A stretch of DNA of 43,927 bases from Flavobacteriaceae bacterium (GCA_020346245.1 CP070778.1:2473922-2517848); one strand, 5' to 3'; shown: positions 24,766 to 33,211, counted from the first letter of the stretch. A program made the numbers and translations. Notes: generated from the sequence alone by a model not told the origin.

Positions 24766-24787
24766 CTGAAGGTCATAATACCTTCAG
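24766..24787 (+). terminator. hairpin after ccsBA (terminator-like, no T-run)
   Basis: CTGAAGGT (24766-24773) and ACCTTCAG (24780-24787) form a perfect 8-base stem around a six-base loop, 32 bases after the ccsBA stop. No T-run follows, so it may be an mRNA 3'-end or processing hairpin rather than an intrinsic terminator. Confidence 0.4.
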
Positions 24788-24872
24788 AGATGTAAATTAA
24801 CCTCATTGAAATAGCCTCGGGGATTCATTTTTTTTAATACTTTTATTTAATTACTTCATTAAGTTTTATGCT

Positions 24873-25427
24873 ATGTCCAAGTTAAAGATCAAATGGAATT
24901 CAGATAAAATAGTAAGTCTCTCAGCAATGAGTATAAGTGTTTTGACCCTTATTATTTTTACATATCAGACCAACTTAATGAGAAAGCAGAATTATCTGTC
25001 TATTTTACCGTATCTACAGATATCTACCTCAGATGATAAAGCTCTAAATACTTTTTCGTTGGATATTAAAAATCATGGTGTTGGCCCCGCCATCATTGAA
25101 TCTGTCATCATCTATTATAAGGGTGAAAGGCATGATCTAAGGGAATATGATAATTCTTTATACAATTACCTCAAATCTGAAATGCCGGTATTAGATAGTG
25201 TTGCTTTTTTTTCTTTCTCTACCCTGGACAGGGGGATAGCCATTCCTGCTAATACCAATTATAATGTGTTTAAGATATTTGAATCTGAAAGGGATTATGA
25301 TTTGTTAACAAAAAGCATTGGGGAACTATTAAGAAAAGGATTACGTTATGAAATAACCTATCGTTCTATTCAAGATGAGCGCTGGATTATTCACAGTAAT
25401 TCTGAAGGCCCCCAAAAGTTAGATTAA
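24873..25427 (+). CDS. unknown protein with N-terminal membrane anchor
   Basis: A 184-residue protein I do not recognise. A basic N-terminus (MSKLKIKWNSDK) precedes one hydrophobic helix (about 14-32, IVSLSAMSISVLTLIIFTYQ), then a RKQ stretch and a soluble domain of about 145 residues. The soluble part is beta-strand-like (YLQISTSDDKALNTFSLDIKNHGVGPAIIESVIIYYKGE), with an immunoglobulin-like feel, and ends in YEITYRSIQDERWIIHS. The NHGVGPAIIESV motif resembles segments in other unnamed anchored proteins. Orientation is uncertain. It is probably its own transcript, 139 bases after ccsBA. Confidence 0.7.
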   Translation: MSKLKIKWNSDKIVSLSAMSISVLTLIIFTYQTNLMRKQNYLSILPYLQISTSDDKALNTFSLDIKNHGVGPAIIESVIIYYKGERHDLREYDNSLYNYLKSEMPVLDSVAFFSFSTLDRGIAIPANTNYNVFKIFESERDYDLLTKSIGELLRKGLRYEITYRSIQDERWIIHSNSEGPQKLD

Positions 25428-25546
25428 ATATTTCCCTTCCGGAGGCAGGGGATGAATCTGCTAAATTAATTTTCTGCGCTGTTGAAATCATTTTTCTACT
25501 TCGAAAAATAATTGCATCTTTGCCCCATCATGAAGTACTAGAAATT

Positions 25547-25588
25547 ATGTTTGTTATAGATGTCAACGGGATAATTGCCGAGAAATAG
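25547..25588 (+). other. possible 13-codon leader peptide before the MATE gene
   Basis: An ATG at 25547 opens a 13-codon ORF (MFVIDVNGIIAEK, stop TAG 25586-25588) that overlaps the folded region at 25559-25617. It might be a leader peptide or chance; there is no recognisable ribosome-binding site and no amino-acid run typical of attenuators. Confidence 0.2.
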
Positions 25589-25617
25589 TCTCCGCCCATG
25601 GAGGACTAAAAGACATC
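25559..25617 (+). promoter_or_regulatory. predicted three-way-junction RNA in the leader of the MATE gene
   Basis: The segment can fold as a closing stem GATGTC/GACATC (25559-25564 with 25612-25617), a small hairpin CGG/CCG (25567-25569 with 25578-25580), and a second hairpin GTCTCC with GGAGGAC (25588-25593 with 25600-25606, one bulged G). It lies 30 bases before the ATG at 25648, inside a 220-base gap that is long for this genome. The layout resembles a riboswitch or leader RNA, but I cannot match it to a known class. Possible upstream promoter: CATCTTTG near 25515, one base off the -7 consensus. Confidence 0.35.
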
Positions 25618-25647
25618 CTTTTCTTCAAATAATATAATTTCTATAAA

Positions 25648-27057
25648 ATGACACATCATAATAAAATTTCAATAAATAAACTTTTCAGGTATTTTATTAT
25701 TGCCGTAACGGGTAAAGAAACCGAATTTACCACCGGCAGTATCCGAAAGGCAATTTTTATGCTTTCCATACCCATGATCCTTGAGATGATGATGGAATCT
25801 ATTTTTGCCATTGTAGATATTGCCTATGTATCCAGGGTAAGTGTAAATGCCGTAGCTACTATTGGGCTTACAGAATCTGTTATTACCCTGGTATATGCAA
25901 TTGCCATTGGCCTCAGTATGGCAGCTACAGCTGTTGTTGCAAGAAGGGTAGGTGAGAAGGACCTCAAAGGTGCCAGGCAAGCCGCGATGCAAGCCATATT
26001 ACTAGGGATTGCTGTAGCCATATCTATTGGCGTGATTGGCTTTCTTTATTCAAAGGAAATATTAGCGCTCATGGGTGGGCAACCCGATTTGATAGCCGAG
26101 GGCTATGGTTATACCCAGTTGCTCATCGGAGGCAATATCACTATAGTTTTACTTTTTTTGATAAATGCAATATTCAGGGGCGCGGGGGATGCTTCTGTGG
26201 CCATGTGGACCCTGGTTCTCTCAAATGGATTGAATATTATCCTGGATCCAATCTTTATTTTTGGCTGGGGACCTGTTCCGGAATTTGGTGTTATGGGAGC
26301 TGCTATTGCTACAAACATTGGCAGGGGCACAGCGGTAATTTTTCAATTGGGAATCCTCTTTTTTGGATGGAGCAGGATTAAATTGACCGTTAGTGATATC
26401 GTATTAAGAATAGGAGTAATGCTTAATCTCATAAAGGTCTCTTTGGGAGGGATTGCTCAATTTTTGATAGGTACTTCGAGCTGGGTCTTTTTAATGCGGC
26501 TAATGTCGGAATTTGGGAGTGAAGTGCTGGCTGGTTATACAATTGCCATCAGGGTTATGATGTTTACATTCATGCCTGCCTGGGGAATGAGCAATGCGGC
26601 TGCTACACTGGTGGGTCAGAATTTGGGGGCCAACCAGCCGGAAAGAGCGGAGAAATCGGTTTGGATTACAGGCAAATTTAACGCTATTTTCATGTTAACG
26701 GTTTCCTTGATCTATCTCTTCTTTGCAACAGAGATTATTGGCCTATTTACGGATACCACAAGTGTCGTAATAAATGGTTCACTTTGCTTGCAGGTTGTCG
26801 CCGCCGGTTATCTTTTTTACGCCTATGGAATGGTTGTCTCACAGGCATTTAATGGAGCAGGGGATACAAGAACCCCAACTAAAATAAATTTTATTGCCTT
26901 TTGGGTGTTTCAATTACCATTTGCCTACCTGGCCGCGATGACTTTTGAATTAGGTGCTCTGGGTGTATTCCTGGCTATAACACTGGCTGAAGTAATGCTG
27001 TCTGTAATAGCCATAATCTGGTTTAGAAAAGGCCATTGGAAAAAAGTTCAGGTATAG
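25648..27057 (+). CDS. MATE family efflux transporter
   Basis: A 469-residue inner-membrane cation-coupled exporter of the MATE family with about 12 membrane helices in two homologous halves. Features include GSIRKAIFMLSIPMILEMMMES at the start of the first half, NAIFRGAGDASVAMWTLVLSN in the middle, LVGQNLGANQPERAEKS in the second half and QAFNGAGDTRTPTKINF near the end. MATE proteins export drugs, metabolites or siderophore-like compounds; substrate specificity cannot be read from sequence. The gene is preceded by a long leader with predicted RNA structure and followed by the promoter of the trans-sulfuration gene. It appears monocistronic. Confidence 0.93.
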   Translation: MTHHNKISINKLFRYFIIAVTGKETEFTTGSIRKAIFMLSIPMILEMMMESIFAIVDIAYVSRVSVNAVATIGLTESVITLVYAIAIGLSMAATAVVARRVGEKDLKGARQAAMQAILLGIAVAISIGVIGFLYSKEILALMGGQPDLIAEGYGYTQLLIGGNITIVLLFLINAIFRGAGDASVAMWTLVLSNGLNIILDPIFIFGWGPVPEFGVMGAAIATNIGRGTAVIFQLGILFFGWSRIKLTVSDIVLRIGVMLNLIKVSLGGIAQFLIGTSSWVFLMRLMSEFGSEVLAGYTIAIRVMMFTFMPAWGMSNAAATLVGQNLGANQPERAEKSVWITGKFNAIFMLTVSLIYLFFATEIIGLFTDTTSVVINGSLCLQVVAAGYLFYAYGMVVSQAFNGAGDTRTPTKINFIAFWVFQLPFAYLAAMTFELGALGVFLAITLAEVMLSVIAIIWFRKGHWKKVQV

Positions 27058-27067
27058 GCTATTTTTG
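27036..27067 (+). promoter_or_regulatory. promoter for the trans-sulfuration gene and bshB1
   Basis: TTG at 27036-27038, a 21-base spacer, then TATTTTTG (27060-27067), a full match to the Bacteroidota pattern (-33 TTG and -7 TAnnTTTG). It lies in the last codons of the MATE gene and the short gap, 26 bases before the ATG at 27094. Confidence 0.55.
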
Positions 27068-27093
27068 TAACTTTAAGCGCAAATAGAATTCGT

Positions 27094-28272
27094 ATGAAAT
27101 ATAATAATAAGGGGATTAATACAATTTGCACGCATGTTGGAGAATTAAAAGATAAGGAGTACAAAGGGAGTGTTTCTCCTTTATATATGAGCACTTCTTA
27201 CGCTTTTGAAGATGTTGACCTAAAAAGGTATCCCAGATACTTCAATACGCCGAACCAAAAGGCTTTATCCCAAAAAATAGCAGCTCTGGAGCATGCAGAG
27301 GAGGCTATGATATTTGGAAGTGGAATGGCTGCAATAAGTACGGCACTTTTTGCTTTTTTAAAGGCCGGTGATCATGTGGTACTTCAAAATATGTTATATG
27401 GAGGAACGCGGAATTTAATTACAAAGCAATTTGAAAATTTCGGGATATCATATTCATTTACCGAAGGTTTGAAATCATCAGATTTTGAAGCAAAAATTAA
27501 AAAGAACACAAAGGTAATTTATATTGAAACGCCCTCAAATCCTTTATTGACGATCACAGATCTTGCGGCTGTTGCAGAAATAGCCAAAAGGCACAAGCTG
27601 ATCTCAATGATCGATAACACCTTTGCGAGTCCTGTAAATCAAAACCCCATTGACTTTGGAATGGATGTAGTTATCCACAGCGCAACAAAATATATGGGGG
27701 GGCATTCGGATATTTGTGCAGGTGCTGTTGCTTCATCCCAGGCTAATATGGAGCGTATTTTCCAGTTGGCTATAAATCTTGGGGGCAGTCTTAGCGATTA
27801 TACAGTCTGGTTGTTGGAACGAAGTATAAAGACCATGGGAATCCGGGTTAAATGTCAGAATGAAAATGCCATGAGGCTTGCGGAATATTTAGATTCAAAT
27901 GAAAATATTAAACAGGTTAATTACCCCGGCCTGGCTTCCCATCCCGATCATGCTTTGGCCAAATCACAAATGCAAGGATTTGGAGGGATGCTTTCCTTTG
28001 AACTTAAGGATTCAATTGATGCTACAAAATTTCGAAAGGCACTTAAACTTATTAAATCTTCCATGAGTCTGGCAGGAGTTGAGAGTACCGTTTTATCACC
28101 AAATCAGACTTCACATGCATTGCTATCTGAAGAAGATCGGCAAAAGCAGGGAATAGCAGATGGATTAATACGCTTTTCCATCGGCATAGAAGAACCGGAA
28201 GATCTCATACAAGATATTGAACAGGCTTTGGAACAGCTAAAAGCCAAACAACCAGCATTAAATAGTCAATAA
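27094..28272 (+). CDS. trans-sulfuration enzyme family PLP-dependent lyase/synthase
   Basis: A 392-residue cytosolic Cys/Met-metabolism PLP enzyme (cystathionine gamma-synthase, gamma- or beta-lyase, methionine gamma-lyase group). The PLP lysine is Lys199 in VVIHSATKYMGGHSDICAG. Other family signatures are EEAMIFGSGMAAISTALF, QNMLYGGTRNLI, IYIETPSNPLLTITDL and SLAGVESTVLSPNQTSH, and RFSIGIEEPEDL near the end. Sequence alone does not separate lyase from synthase. It has its own promoter and lies 18 bases upstream of bshB1. A cystathionine gamma-lyase making cysteine for bacillithiol would fit, but this is inference. Confidence 0.92.
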   Translation: MKYNNKGINTICTHVGELKDKEYKGSVSPLYMSTSYAFEDVDLKRYPRYFNTPNQKALSQKIAALEHAEEAMIFGSGMAAISTALFAFLKAGDHVVLQNMLYGGTRNLITKQFENFGISYSFTEGLKSSDFEAKIKKNTKVIYIETPSNPLLTITDLAAVAEIAKRHKLISMIDNTFASPVNQNPIDFGMDVVIHSATKYMGGHSDICAGAVASSQANMERIFQLAINLGGSLSDYTVWLLERSIKTMGIRVKCQNENAMRLAEYLDSNENIKQVNYPGLASHPDHALAKSQMQGFGGMLSFELKDSIDATKFRKALKLIKSSMSLAGVESTVLSPNQTSHALLSEEDRQKQGIADGLIRFSIGIEEPEDLIQDIEQALEQLKAKQPALNSQ

Positions 28273-28290
28273 TTACCAGATAAAAACCAA

Positions 28291-29013
28291 ATGAAGTTAG
28301 ATATTTTAGTTTTTGGAGCTCATCCTGATGACGCCGAATTAGGAGCAGGGGCAACTATTGCCAAAGCCACTGCAAATGGCAAAAAAGTAGGGATTATTGA
28401 TCTGACCAGGGGAGAATTAGGTACGCGGGGAACTCCTGAAATAAGGTATAAGGAGGCCGAGGAAGCCGCAAAGGTATTGGGGGTTGCGGTTAGGGAGAAC
28501 CTTGAGTTTGCCGATGGTTTTTTTACAAATGATAAAGACCATCAGATGGTAGTAATTGAGCTAATTCGAAAATACCAGCCAGATATAGTCTTATGTAATG
28601 CAATAGAAGACAGACATATTGACCATGCCAAAGGAAGTAAATTGGTTAGTGATGCTTGTTTTTTGAGTGGGCTTCTGAAAATAGATTCAAAATTACCAGG
28701 TGATGACCAATGGCAGTTACCGTGGCGGCCAAAACAGGTATATCATTATATTCAATGGAAAAATCTGGAACCAGATTTTGTTGTTGATGTATCTGGATTT
28801 GTCGATAAAAAAATGGAAGCCATATCTGCTTATGCTTCGCAATTTTATGATCCGGACAGCAAAGAACCAAATACGCCAATCAGCAGCAAAAATTTTACGG
28901 ACAGTATTGCTTATAGAGCAAGGGATTTAGGACGTTTGGTTGGGGTTGAATTTGCAGAAGGATTTACTGCAGAACGTCATATAGGAATTAAAAATCTTTG
29001 GGATATATTTTAA
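28291..29013 (+). CDS. bshB1: bacillithiol biosynthesis deacetylase BshB1
   Basis: A 240-residue PIG-L family deacetylase of the BshB1 type. It removes the acetyl group of GlcNAc-malate, giving GlcN-malate, to which BshC adds cysteine to form bacillithiol, the major low-molecular-weight thiol of many Bacteroidota and Firmicutes. Zinc-site motifs are GAHPDDAELGAGATIAKA (His11, Asp13, Asp14 and the following segment) and NAIEDRHIDHAKGSKL. TRGELGTRGTPE is typical of BshB. The gene follows the trans-sulfuration gene closely. No bshA or bshC is in the window. Its stop codon overlaps the stop of the opposing kinase gene within a TTTAAA sequence. Confidence 0.93.
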   Translation: MKLDILVFGAHPDDAELGAGATIAKATANGKKVGIIDLTRGELGTRGTPEIRYKEAEEAAKVLGVAVRENLEFADGFFTNDKDHQMVVIELIRKYQPDIVLCNAIEDRHIDHAKGSKLVSDACFLSGLLKIDSKLPGDDQWQLPWRPKQVYHYIQWKNLEPDFVVDVSGFVDKKMEAISAYASQFYDPDSKEPNTPISSKNFTDSIAYRARDLGRLVGVEFAEGFTAERHIGIKNLWDIF

Positions 29014-31088
29014 ACGGCCTTACCATAACTTTTCTCTCTTTTTGGGAGTGTGAAAAAGAATGTGCTGCCCTTGCGAAGGGTACTTTCTACCCAAATACTG
29101 CCACCATTCTTTTCTACCATTTCTTTACAGAGTGATAGTCCAAGACCGGTACCTTTTTCGTTGTTGGTACCATAAGTGGTGATGTTTGAATTCTTCTCAA
29201 ATAAATTCTTAACGGTAATTTTATCCATACCAACGCCTGTATCTCTGATAGAGACCTCCCATAATTTATCTCGTTCACGGGCCGATATTGTTATCATACC
29301 GTTTTGCGGAGTAAATTTAAGTGCATTACTGATAAGGTTCCTGACGACAATGTCAATTTGATTACTGTCAGACCATGTGAGTGTATTTTCAGCAAGCTCA
29401 CTAACTATTTTAATGGATTTCTTTTTGGCTATTTCGGAGAGTAATTTAATATTTTCAGACACCAAGGATTCCAGAGCCATAATTGAAGGCTTGGTTACTG
29501 CACCATTCATCTGGGTATGACCCCAGCTAAGCAAATTGTTTAAGGTAAATGAGATATGATCCACATCTTCCCTTAATTTAGGAACAAACTCTATAAATTC
29601 CTGAGTTTCCATATCACCATCAGAATACAGTCTTAATAGTTCCTGAAGTGCGCCAACCGGACCTCGAAGGTCATGTCCTATTATTGAGAACAGTTTAGTT
29701 TTTGTTTCATTACTGGCTTCCAATTCGGATTCTCTTTTTTCCAGTACTTCTTTTTTATGTTCCAACTCTCTATTAAGTCGTTTCTGGATTTTTTCTGCCC
29801 GATATACCAAAACCGTAATAACCATAAAAACTATCAATATGGCCAGGGCAGCTGTAATATACCGCTGTTGCTTGGCCAATGCTTTGTCATTTTCTTCTAT
29901 AAGCAACTGCTTTTGCCGATCATATTCCGTTTTGGTTTTTAACATGGTTAAACTCTTCTTATTTTCATTTCTGGATAATGTATCAGAAAGTTTTTGATAG
30001 AGCTCGTGAAATTGTAAAGCCTTTGTGTAGTCCTTTTTATTCTTATTTATACTGTAAAGGGTATAAGCACATTTTTGAATTCCTTCCATGAACCCAATCC
30101 TGTCTGATATTTCATAGGCCCTAAGCGCAAAATTTTCTGATATACTATCTTTGCCCTGTCCCAAATATGCCTCAGCCATTCCGTTAAAGAGGTCAATTTT
30201 ACCCCGGTCGTCATCCAGCTCTTTATGTAGCAATTCGCTCTGGTTATACCAAAATAGTGCCCATTTGTACTTATTTTCTTTTAAATATATTTTGCCTTTA
30301 ATTTCGTAGGTAAATGCCAGCCAATCCAAAATTTTATGTTTTTCAAAAATGGCAAGACTTGTGTTTATATTAAACATGGCGTAATCTAGTTTGCCCATAT
30401 CCGCATAGGTTGAGGCCAAATTACCTAAAGTCTCTGCAATAATTACTTCATCGCCCAGTTCCCCGTTAATTTTCTTTACTTTTTTATAAAAATCCAATGA
30501 TTGATCAAAATCTTTTTGAGAGGCATATAAATTGGCGATGTTTTCATTCATGATGGACAACATATTCTTATTACCAACTTTTTTTGCAATTTCAATAGCT
30601 TCAAGGTATCCGGTTAAGGCATGTGCATAATCACCTTTATAGGCATTTTCCGATGCCAGGTTATTCATAATTCGGAGGCTTAAATCTTCATTCCCCATTC
30701 CCCGGGCAATTTCAAGACTTGCCGTATAATTAGAAATGGCATTCTCTGCATCACCTTTATCCGAGTAGTAATCACCAAGACTTAACCTTGCTTCGCTTTC
30801 TCCTTCTTTGTAACCAGCATCTAAACTTAACTGAAGCGTTTCCTTGGATAGCAGAAAAAGGCTATCTGAATTATAGTATCTGAGCTGGTACCCCAAATTG
30901 TTCAAAAGGTCTATATAAGCAGTGTTCTTTGGAGAAAAGTCTCTTTGGGACCTAAGTTCCCTGATGCTGTCTTTATATTTTTTATGAATTTCCTGCTGTG
31001 CGGTAACATTTGCAATGCTGCAAATCATCAGCATAGCAAAAGCAACATGCTTAATAAGGTTGGTACATTGTGTCCGGTTGAAATTCAA
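29010..31088 (-). CDS. TPR-containing sensor histidine kinase (orphan)
   Basis: A 692-residue membrane kinase. A signal-like N-terminus leads into about seven TPR repeats (residues about 45-375, for instance ARLSLGDYYSDKGDAENAIS and AETLGNLASTYADMGKLDYA), followed by a coiled coil, one membrane helix (about 405-425, ITAALAILIVFMVITVLVYR) and another coiled coil. The HisKA box is SIIGHDLRGPVGALQ with the phospho-acceptor His near residue 472. The HATPase part shows VRNLISNALKFTPQ, DTGVGMD and GTGLGLSL. The start is TTG at 31088, with the next ATG too deep into the signal region. The TPR part is probably periplasmic and sensory. No response regulator is encoded nearby, so the partner is elsewhere. 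Confidence 0.9.
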   Translation of the reverse strand: MNFNRTQCTNLIKHVAFAMLMICSIANVTAQQEIHKKYKDSIRELRSQRDFSPKNTAYIDLLNNLGYQLRYYNSDSLFLLSKETLQLSLDAGYKEGESEARLSLGDYYSDKGDAENAISNYTASLEIARGMGNEDLSLRIMNNLASENAYKGDYAHALTGYLEAIEIAKKVGNKNMLSIMNENIANLYASQKDFDQSLDFYKKVKKINGELGDEVIIAETLGNLASTYADMGKLDYAMFNINTSLAIFEKHKILDWLAFTYEIKGKIYLKENKYKWALFWYNQSELLHKELDDDRGKIDLFNGMAEAYLGQGKDSISENFALRAYEISDRIGFMEGIQKCAYTLYSINKNKKDYTKALQFHELYQKLSDTLSRNENKKSLTMLKTKTEYDRQKQLLIEENDKALAKQQRYITAALAILIVFMVITVLVYRAEKIQKRLNRELEHKKEVLEKRESELEASNETKTKLFSIIGHDLRGPVGALQELLRLYSDGDMETQEFIEFVPKLREDVDHISFTLNNLLSWGHTQMNGAVTKPSIMALESLVSENIKLLSEIAKKKSIKIVSELAENTLTWSDSNQIDIVVRNLISNALKFTPQNGMITISARERDKLWEVSIRDTGVGMDKITVKNLFEKNSNITTYGTNNEKGTGLGLSLCKEMVEKNGGSIWVESTLRKGSTFFFTLPKREKSYGKAV

Positions 31089-31123
31089 AATAAAGGGCTT
31101 AGGTTTACAACCAATTCTGAAAT

Positions 31124-31131
31124 CAAAATTA
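31124..31131 (-). promoter_or_regulatory. candidate -7 box for the TPR histidine kinase
   Basis: On the minus strand this reads TAATTTTG, 35 bases upstream of the TTG start at 31088, supporting that non-ATG start. No -33 TTG at normal spacing. The remaining bases up to the tRNA (31132-31309) hold no feature I can support. Confidence 0.4.
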
Positions 31132-31309
31132 CGCCCCGAATAGAAGACGGTCTAATTTATGTTGTGAAACGCCATTTTTTGTGTGTTTTATCTACTATTT
31201 CGTGCATTTCATCGGAAATTTATACAATATAGTGGGTTTAATAAGATTTGGGCTAATCCAAATAAAAGTGCTTAACGATTATTACACGCCAAAAATATCG
31301 AAAGTTAAG

Positions 31310-31341
31310 TTTGAAACAATGCGTAAAAAAAATTACCTTTG
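31310..31341 (+). promoter_or_regulatory. promoter of tRNA-His
   Basis: TTTG at 31310-31313, a 20-base spacer, then TACCTTTG (31334-31341) matches the Bacteroidota -33/-7 promoter very well. It ends 16 bases before the tRNA. Confidence 0.62.
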
Positions 31342-31357
31342 CCAGCGCTTACAAATG

Positions 31358-31431
31358 GTGGTTGTAGCTCAGCTGGTTAGAGCGCTGGATTGTGGTTCCA
31401 GAGGTCGCCGGTTCGAACCCGGTCTTCCACC
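31358..31431 (+). tRNA. tRNA-His (anticodon GTG)
   Basis: A full cloverleaf is visible: acceptor GTGGTTG with CTTCCAC, D arm GCTC-AGCTGGTTA-GAGC, anticodon stem CTGGA/TCCAG with loop TTGTGGT (anticodon GTG), and T arm GCCGG-TTCGAAC-CCGGT. The acceptor stem has two adjacent T-T mismatches at pairs 5-68 and 6-67. A G at 31357 can serve as the G-1 specific to tRNA-His, opposite C73. CCA is not encoded (CCTT follows). A near-perfect promoter precedes it and a terminator follows. Confidence 0.95.
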
Positions 31432-31446
31432 CTTATTTAGTTTATA

Positions 31447-31479
31447 AAGCCCTGTCAGTAATGACGGGGCTTATTATTT
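31447..31479 (+). terminator. terminator after tRNA-His
   Basis: AAGCCCTGTCA (31447-31457) pairs with TGACGGGGCTT (31462-31472), with one G-T wobble and a GTAA tetraloop; a T-rich tail follows (31471-31479). Confidence 0.75.
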
Positions 31480-31543
31480 GATTCCGCTTTTGATTGTGAT
31501 AGAAATTGAAGCTGAATGACTAATTCCTACCCAATTTTGACTT

Positions 31544-33112
31544 TTATTTGGAAGGGGTATTATCTACCTTAATACGTGCTTCTCTGTTCGCAATTTCCCA
31601 GGCAGTATAAAATATAAGGCGTGCGCGATCCTTTAGTAAATCATAATTTATTTTATCAGGGGTATCCCCCGGTTTATGATAATCTTCATGAGTTCCACTG
31701 AAATAGAAAATGATGGGAATATTATTTTTCACAAAATTGTAGTGGTCACTCCTGTAATAAAAACGATTGGGATCATTTTCATCATTATAGGTATAATCTA
31801 GTTCCAGCTGTGAATATTTGCCGTTAATCCCTTCAGAAAGCTCATGAAGCTCGGTGCTTAATTTATCAGAACCTATAAGATAAACGTAATTTCCATTTCC
31901 TTCATGTTTGGGGTCAATGCGCCCTATCATGTCTATATTGAGGTTGGCAACTGTTTGAGATAATGGAAATACAGGATCATTATCTGTATAGTATTTTGAT
32001 CCTAGCAAGCCCTTTTCTTCGCCGGTAACATGGAGGAAAACAATAGATCTTTTTGGCCTGTTACCTGTATCTGCAGCTTGCTTAAAAGCTTCGGCAATTT
32101 CGAGCATAGCAACAGTTCCGGAGCCATCGTCATCTGCACCATTATTAATCTCACCATTTTTATTGACTCCTATATGATCTAAATGTGAAGATATTACTAC
32201 ATACTCATCCGGCTTTTCAAAACCATGAATAACGGCTACCACATTTTCAGAAGAAACCGCCTCATTGTTGTTTTTAATTCTAAGTGACATGGACTGCGGA
32301 ATACTGCCTGAAGTTTGTGTTTCTTTGATGGCAGGAAATATATTTTTAATCATGGTATCACTTAGAAGAACTAATGCAGCATTTTCCCCCTCTACCTTAA
32401 TTTCCAATTTTGATTTATCACTTTCTTTTAAATAATCAAAATATCTCTTGTACCTATGGTAATTATTTGGATCATAATAAAGTACCCCTTTAACTCCTTT
32501 ACTTCTGGCCAGCTGTAGTCTGGCGCCAGGAGCATCAGATCTGCTGCTCCAAACAGATTTTTCAGAACTACCAGAAATAATGTAGGTACCATCTTCGTTA
32601 ACCGGCTCCCCGGACTTTATTAATATTAATTTACCCGATACATCCAGGCCTTCATAGTCCGAGTAACCCTTATCTTCTATTCCATAGCCAGCATATATAA
32701 TTTCATCAAAGCTTCCTTCAATAGGTGCAAATGTCAAAAAGTCGGTTCCTAATTCATAGGATGTATCTCCTGCCATTATTGAGCCCTCGGGAACCCTGGG
32801 AAATTCCAGAGGAACTTCTTGAAAATAATTACCATCCTCTTTTGCAGCGGGGATTTTCATGGCCTGATAATTTGATTTGAGATAGTCTACTGCTTTTTTT
32901 TGTCCTGGCTTTCCGGTTTCTCTGCCTTCAAATTCATCTGAGGCATAGATATATAAATGTTCTTTAAGCTCTTTTTCGGTAATCGTTGCAGCATAGGCCT
33001 GAGGATCTGCCGTAACTTTTGCTGTCGTTGAAACAGCTAGTTCTGATACTGTCTTCTGAGAAGTGTTGCAGGCCAATAAAAGCCCAAAGGAAATAAATAG
33101 TATTTTTTTCAT
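31544..33112 (-). CDS. M28 family zinc aminopeptidase, lipoprotein
   Basis: A 522-residue exopeptidase of the M28 family with a lipoprotein signal (MKKILFISFGLLLACNTSQK). A PA-like insert domain lies at about 110-280. The two-zinc site is visible as SSHLDHIGVNKNGEINNGADDDGSGT (His and Asp ligands), HVTGEEKGLLGS with the catalytic Glu pair, NLNIDMIGRID, and a late HEDYHKPGDTPD with the last His. It would cleave N-terminal residues from peptides at the cell envelope. It ends convergently with the tRNA terminator. The upstream gap (33113-33357) holds a candidate -7 box and a perfect inverted repeat. Confidence 0.9.
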   Translation of the reverse strand: MKKILFISFGLLLACNTSQKTVSELAVSTTAKVTADPQAYAATITEKELKEHLYIYASDEFEGRETGKPGQKKAVDYLKSNYQAMKIPAAKEDGNYFQEVPLEFPRVPEGSIMAGDTSYELGTDFLTFAPIEGSFDEIIYAGYGIEDKGYSDYEGLDVSGKLILIKSGEPVNEDGTYIISGSSEKSVWSSRSDAPGARLQLARSKGVKGVLYYDPNNYHRYKRYFDYLKESDKSKLEIKVEGENAALVLLSDTMIKNIFPAIKETQTSGSIPQSMSLRIKNNNEAVSSENVVAVIHGFEKPDEYVVISSHLDHIGVNKNGEINNGADDDGSGTVAMLEIAEAFKQAADTGNRPKRSIVFLHVTGEEKGLLGSKYYTDNDPVFPLSQTVANLNIDMIGRIDPKHEGNGNYVYLIGSDKLSTELHELSEGINGKYSQLELDYTYNDENDPNRFYYRSDHYNFVKNNIPIIFYFSGTHEDYHKPGDTPDKINYDLLKDRARLIFYTAWEIANREARIKVDNTPSK

Positions 33113-33143
33113 AGATGAGTTTGCTACGCTTTAGAAAACTCCC

Positions 33144-33151
33144 CAAAAATA
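33144..33151 (-). promoter_or_regulatory. candidate -7 box for the M28 peptidase
   Basis: On the minus strand this reads TATTTTTG, fitting TAnnTTTG, 32 bases upstream of the ATG at 33112. No -33 TTG at the usual distance; the inverted repeat at 33180-33211 begins 29 bases farther upstream, where an upstream regulator would bind. Confidence 0.42.
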
Positions 33152-33179
33152 GTGAAAAGAAAATGAATTAATACTAAGT

Positions 33180-33211
33180 GTTCATTAATCTCCTATCGCT
33201 GATTAATGAAC
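33180..33211. repeat. perfect 10-base inverted repeat in a divergent promoter region
   Basis: GTTCATTAAT (33180-33189) and ATTAATGAAC (33202-33211) are perfect inverted copies separated by 12 bases, so the half-sites are 22 bases apart centre to centre, about two helical turns. It lies between the divergent M28 peptidase and glycine-zipper genes. The position and geometry suit a dimeric transcription regulator; an RNA hairpin is the alternative. Confidence 0.5.

Noticed and set aside
31181..31447. ORF on the plus strand covering the tRNA-His gene
   Set aside because: Its 3' part is the tRNA itself and its beginning is AT-rich with no protein-like pattern. The tRNA explains the sequence.
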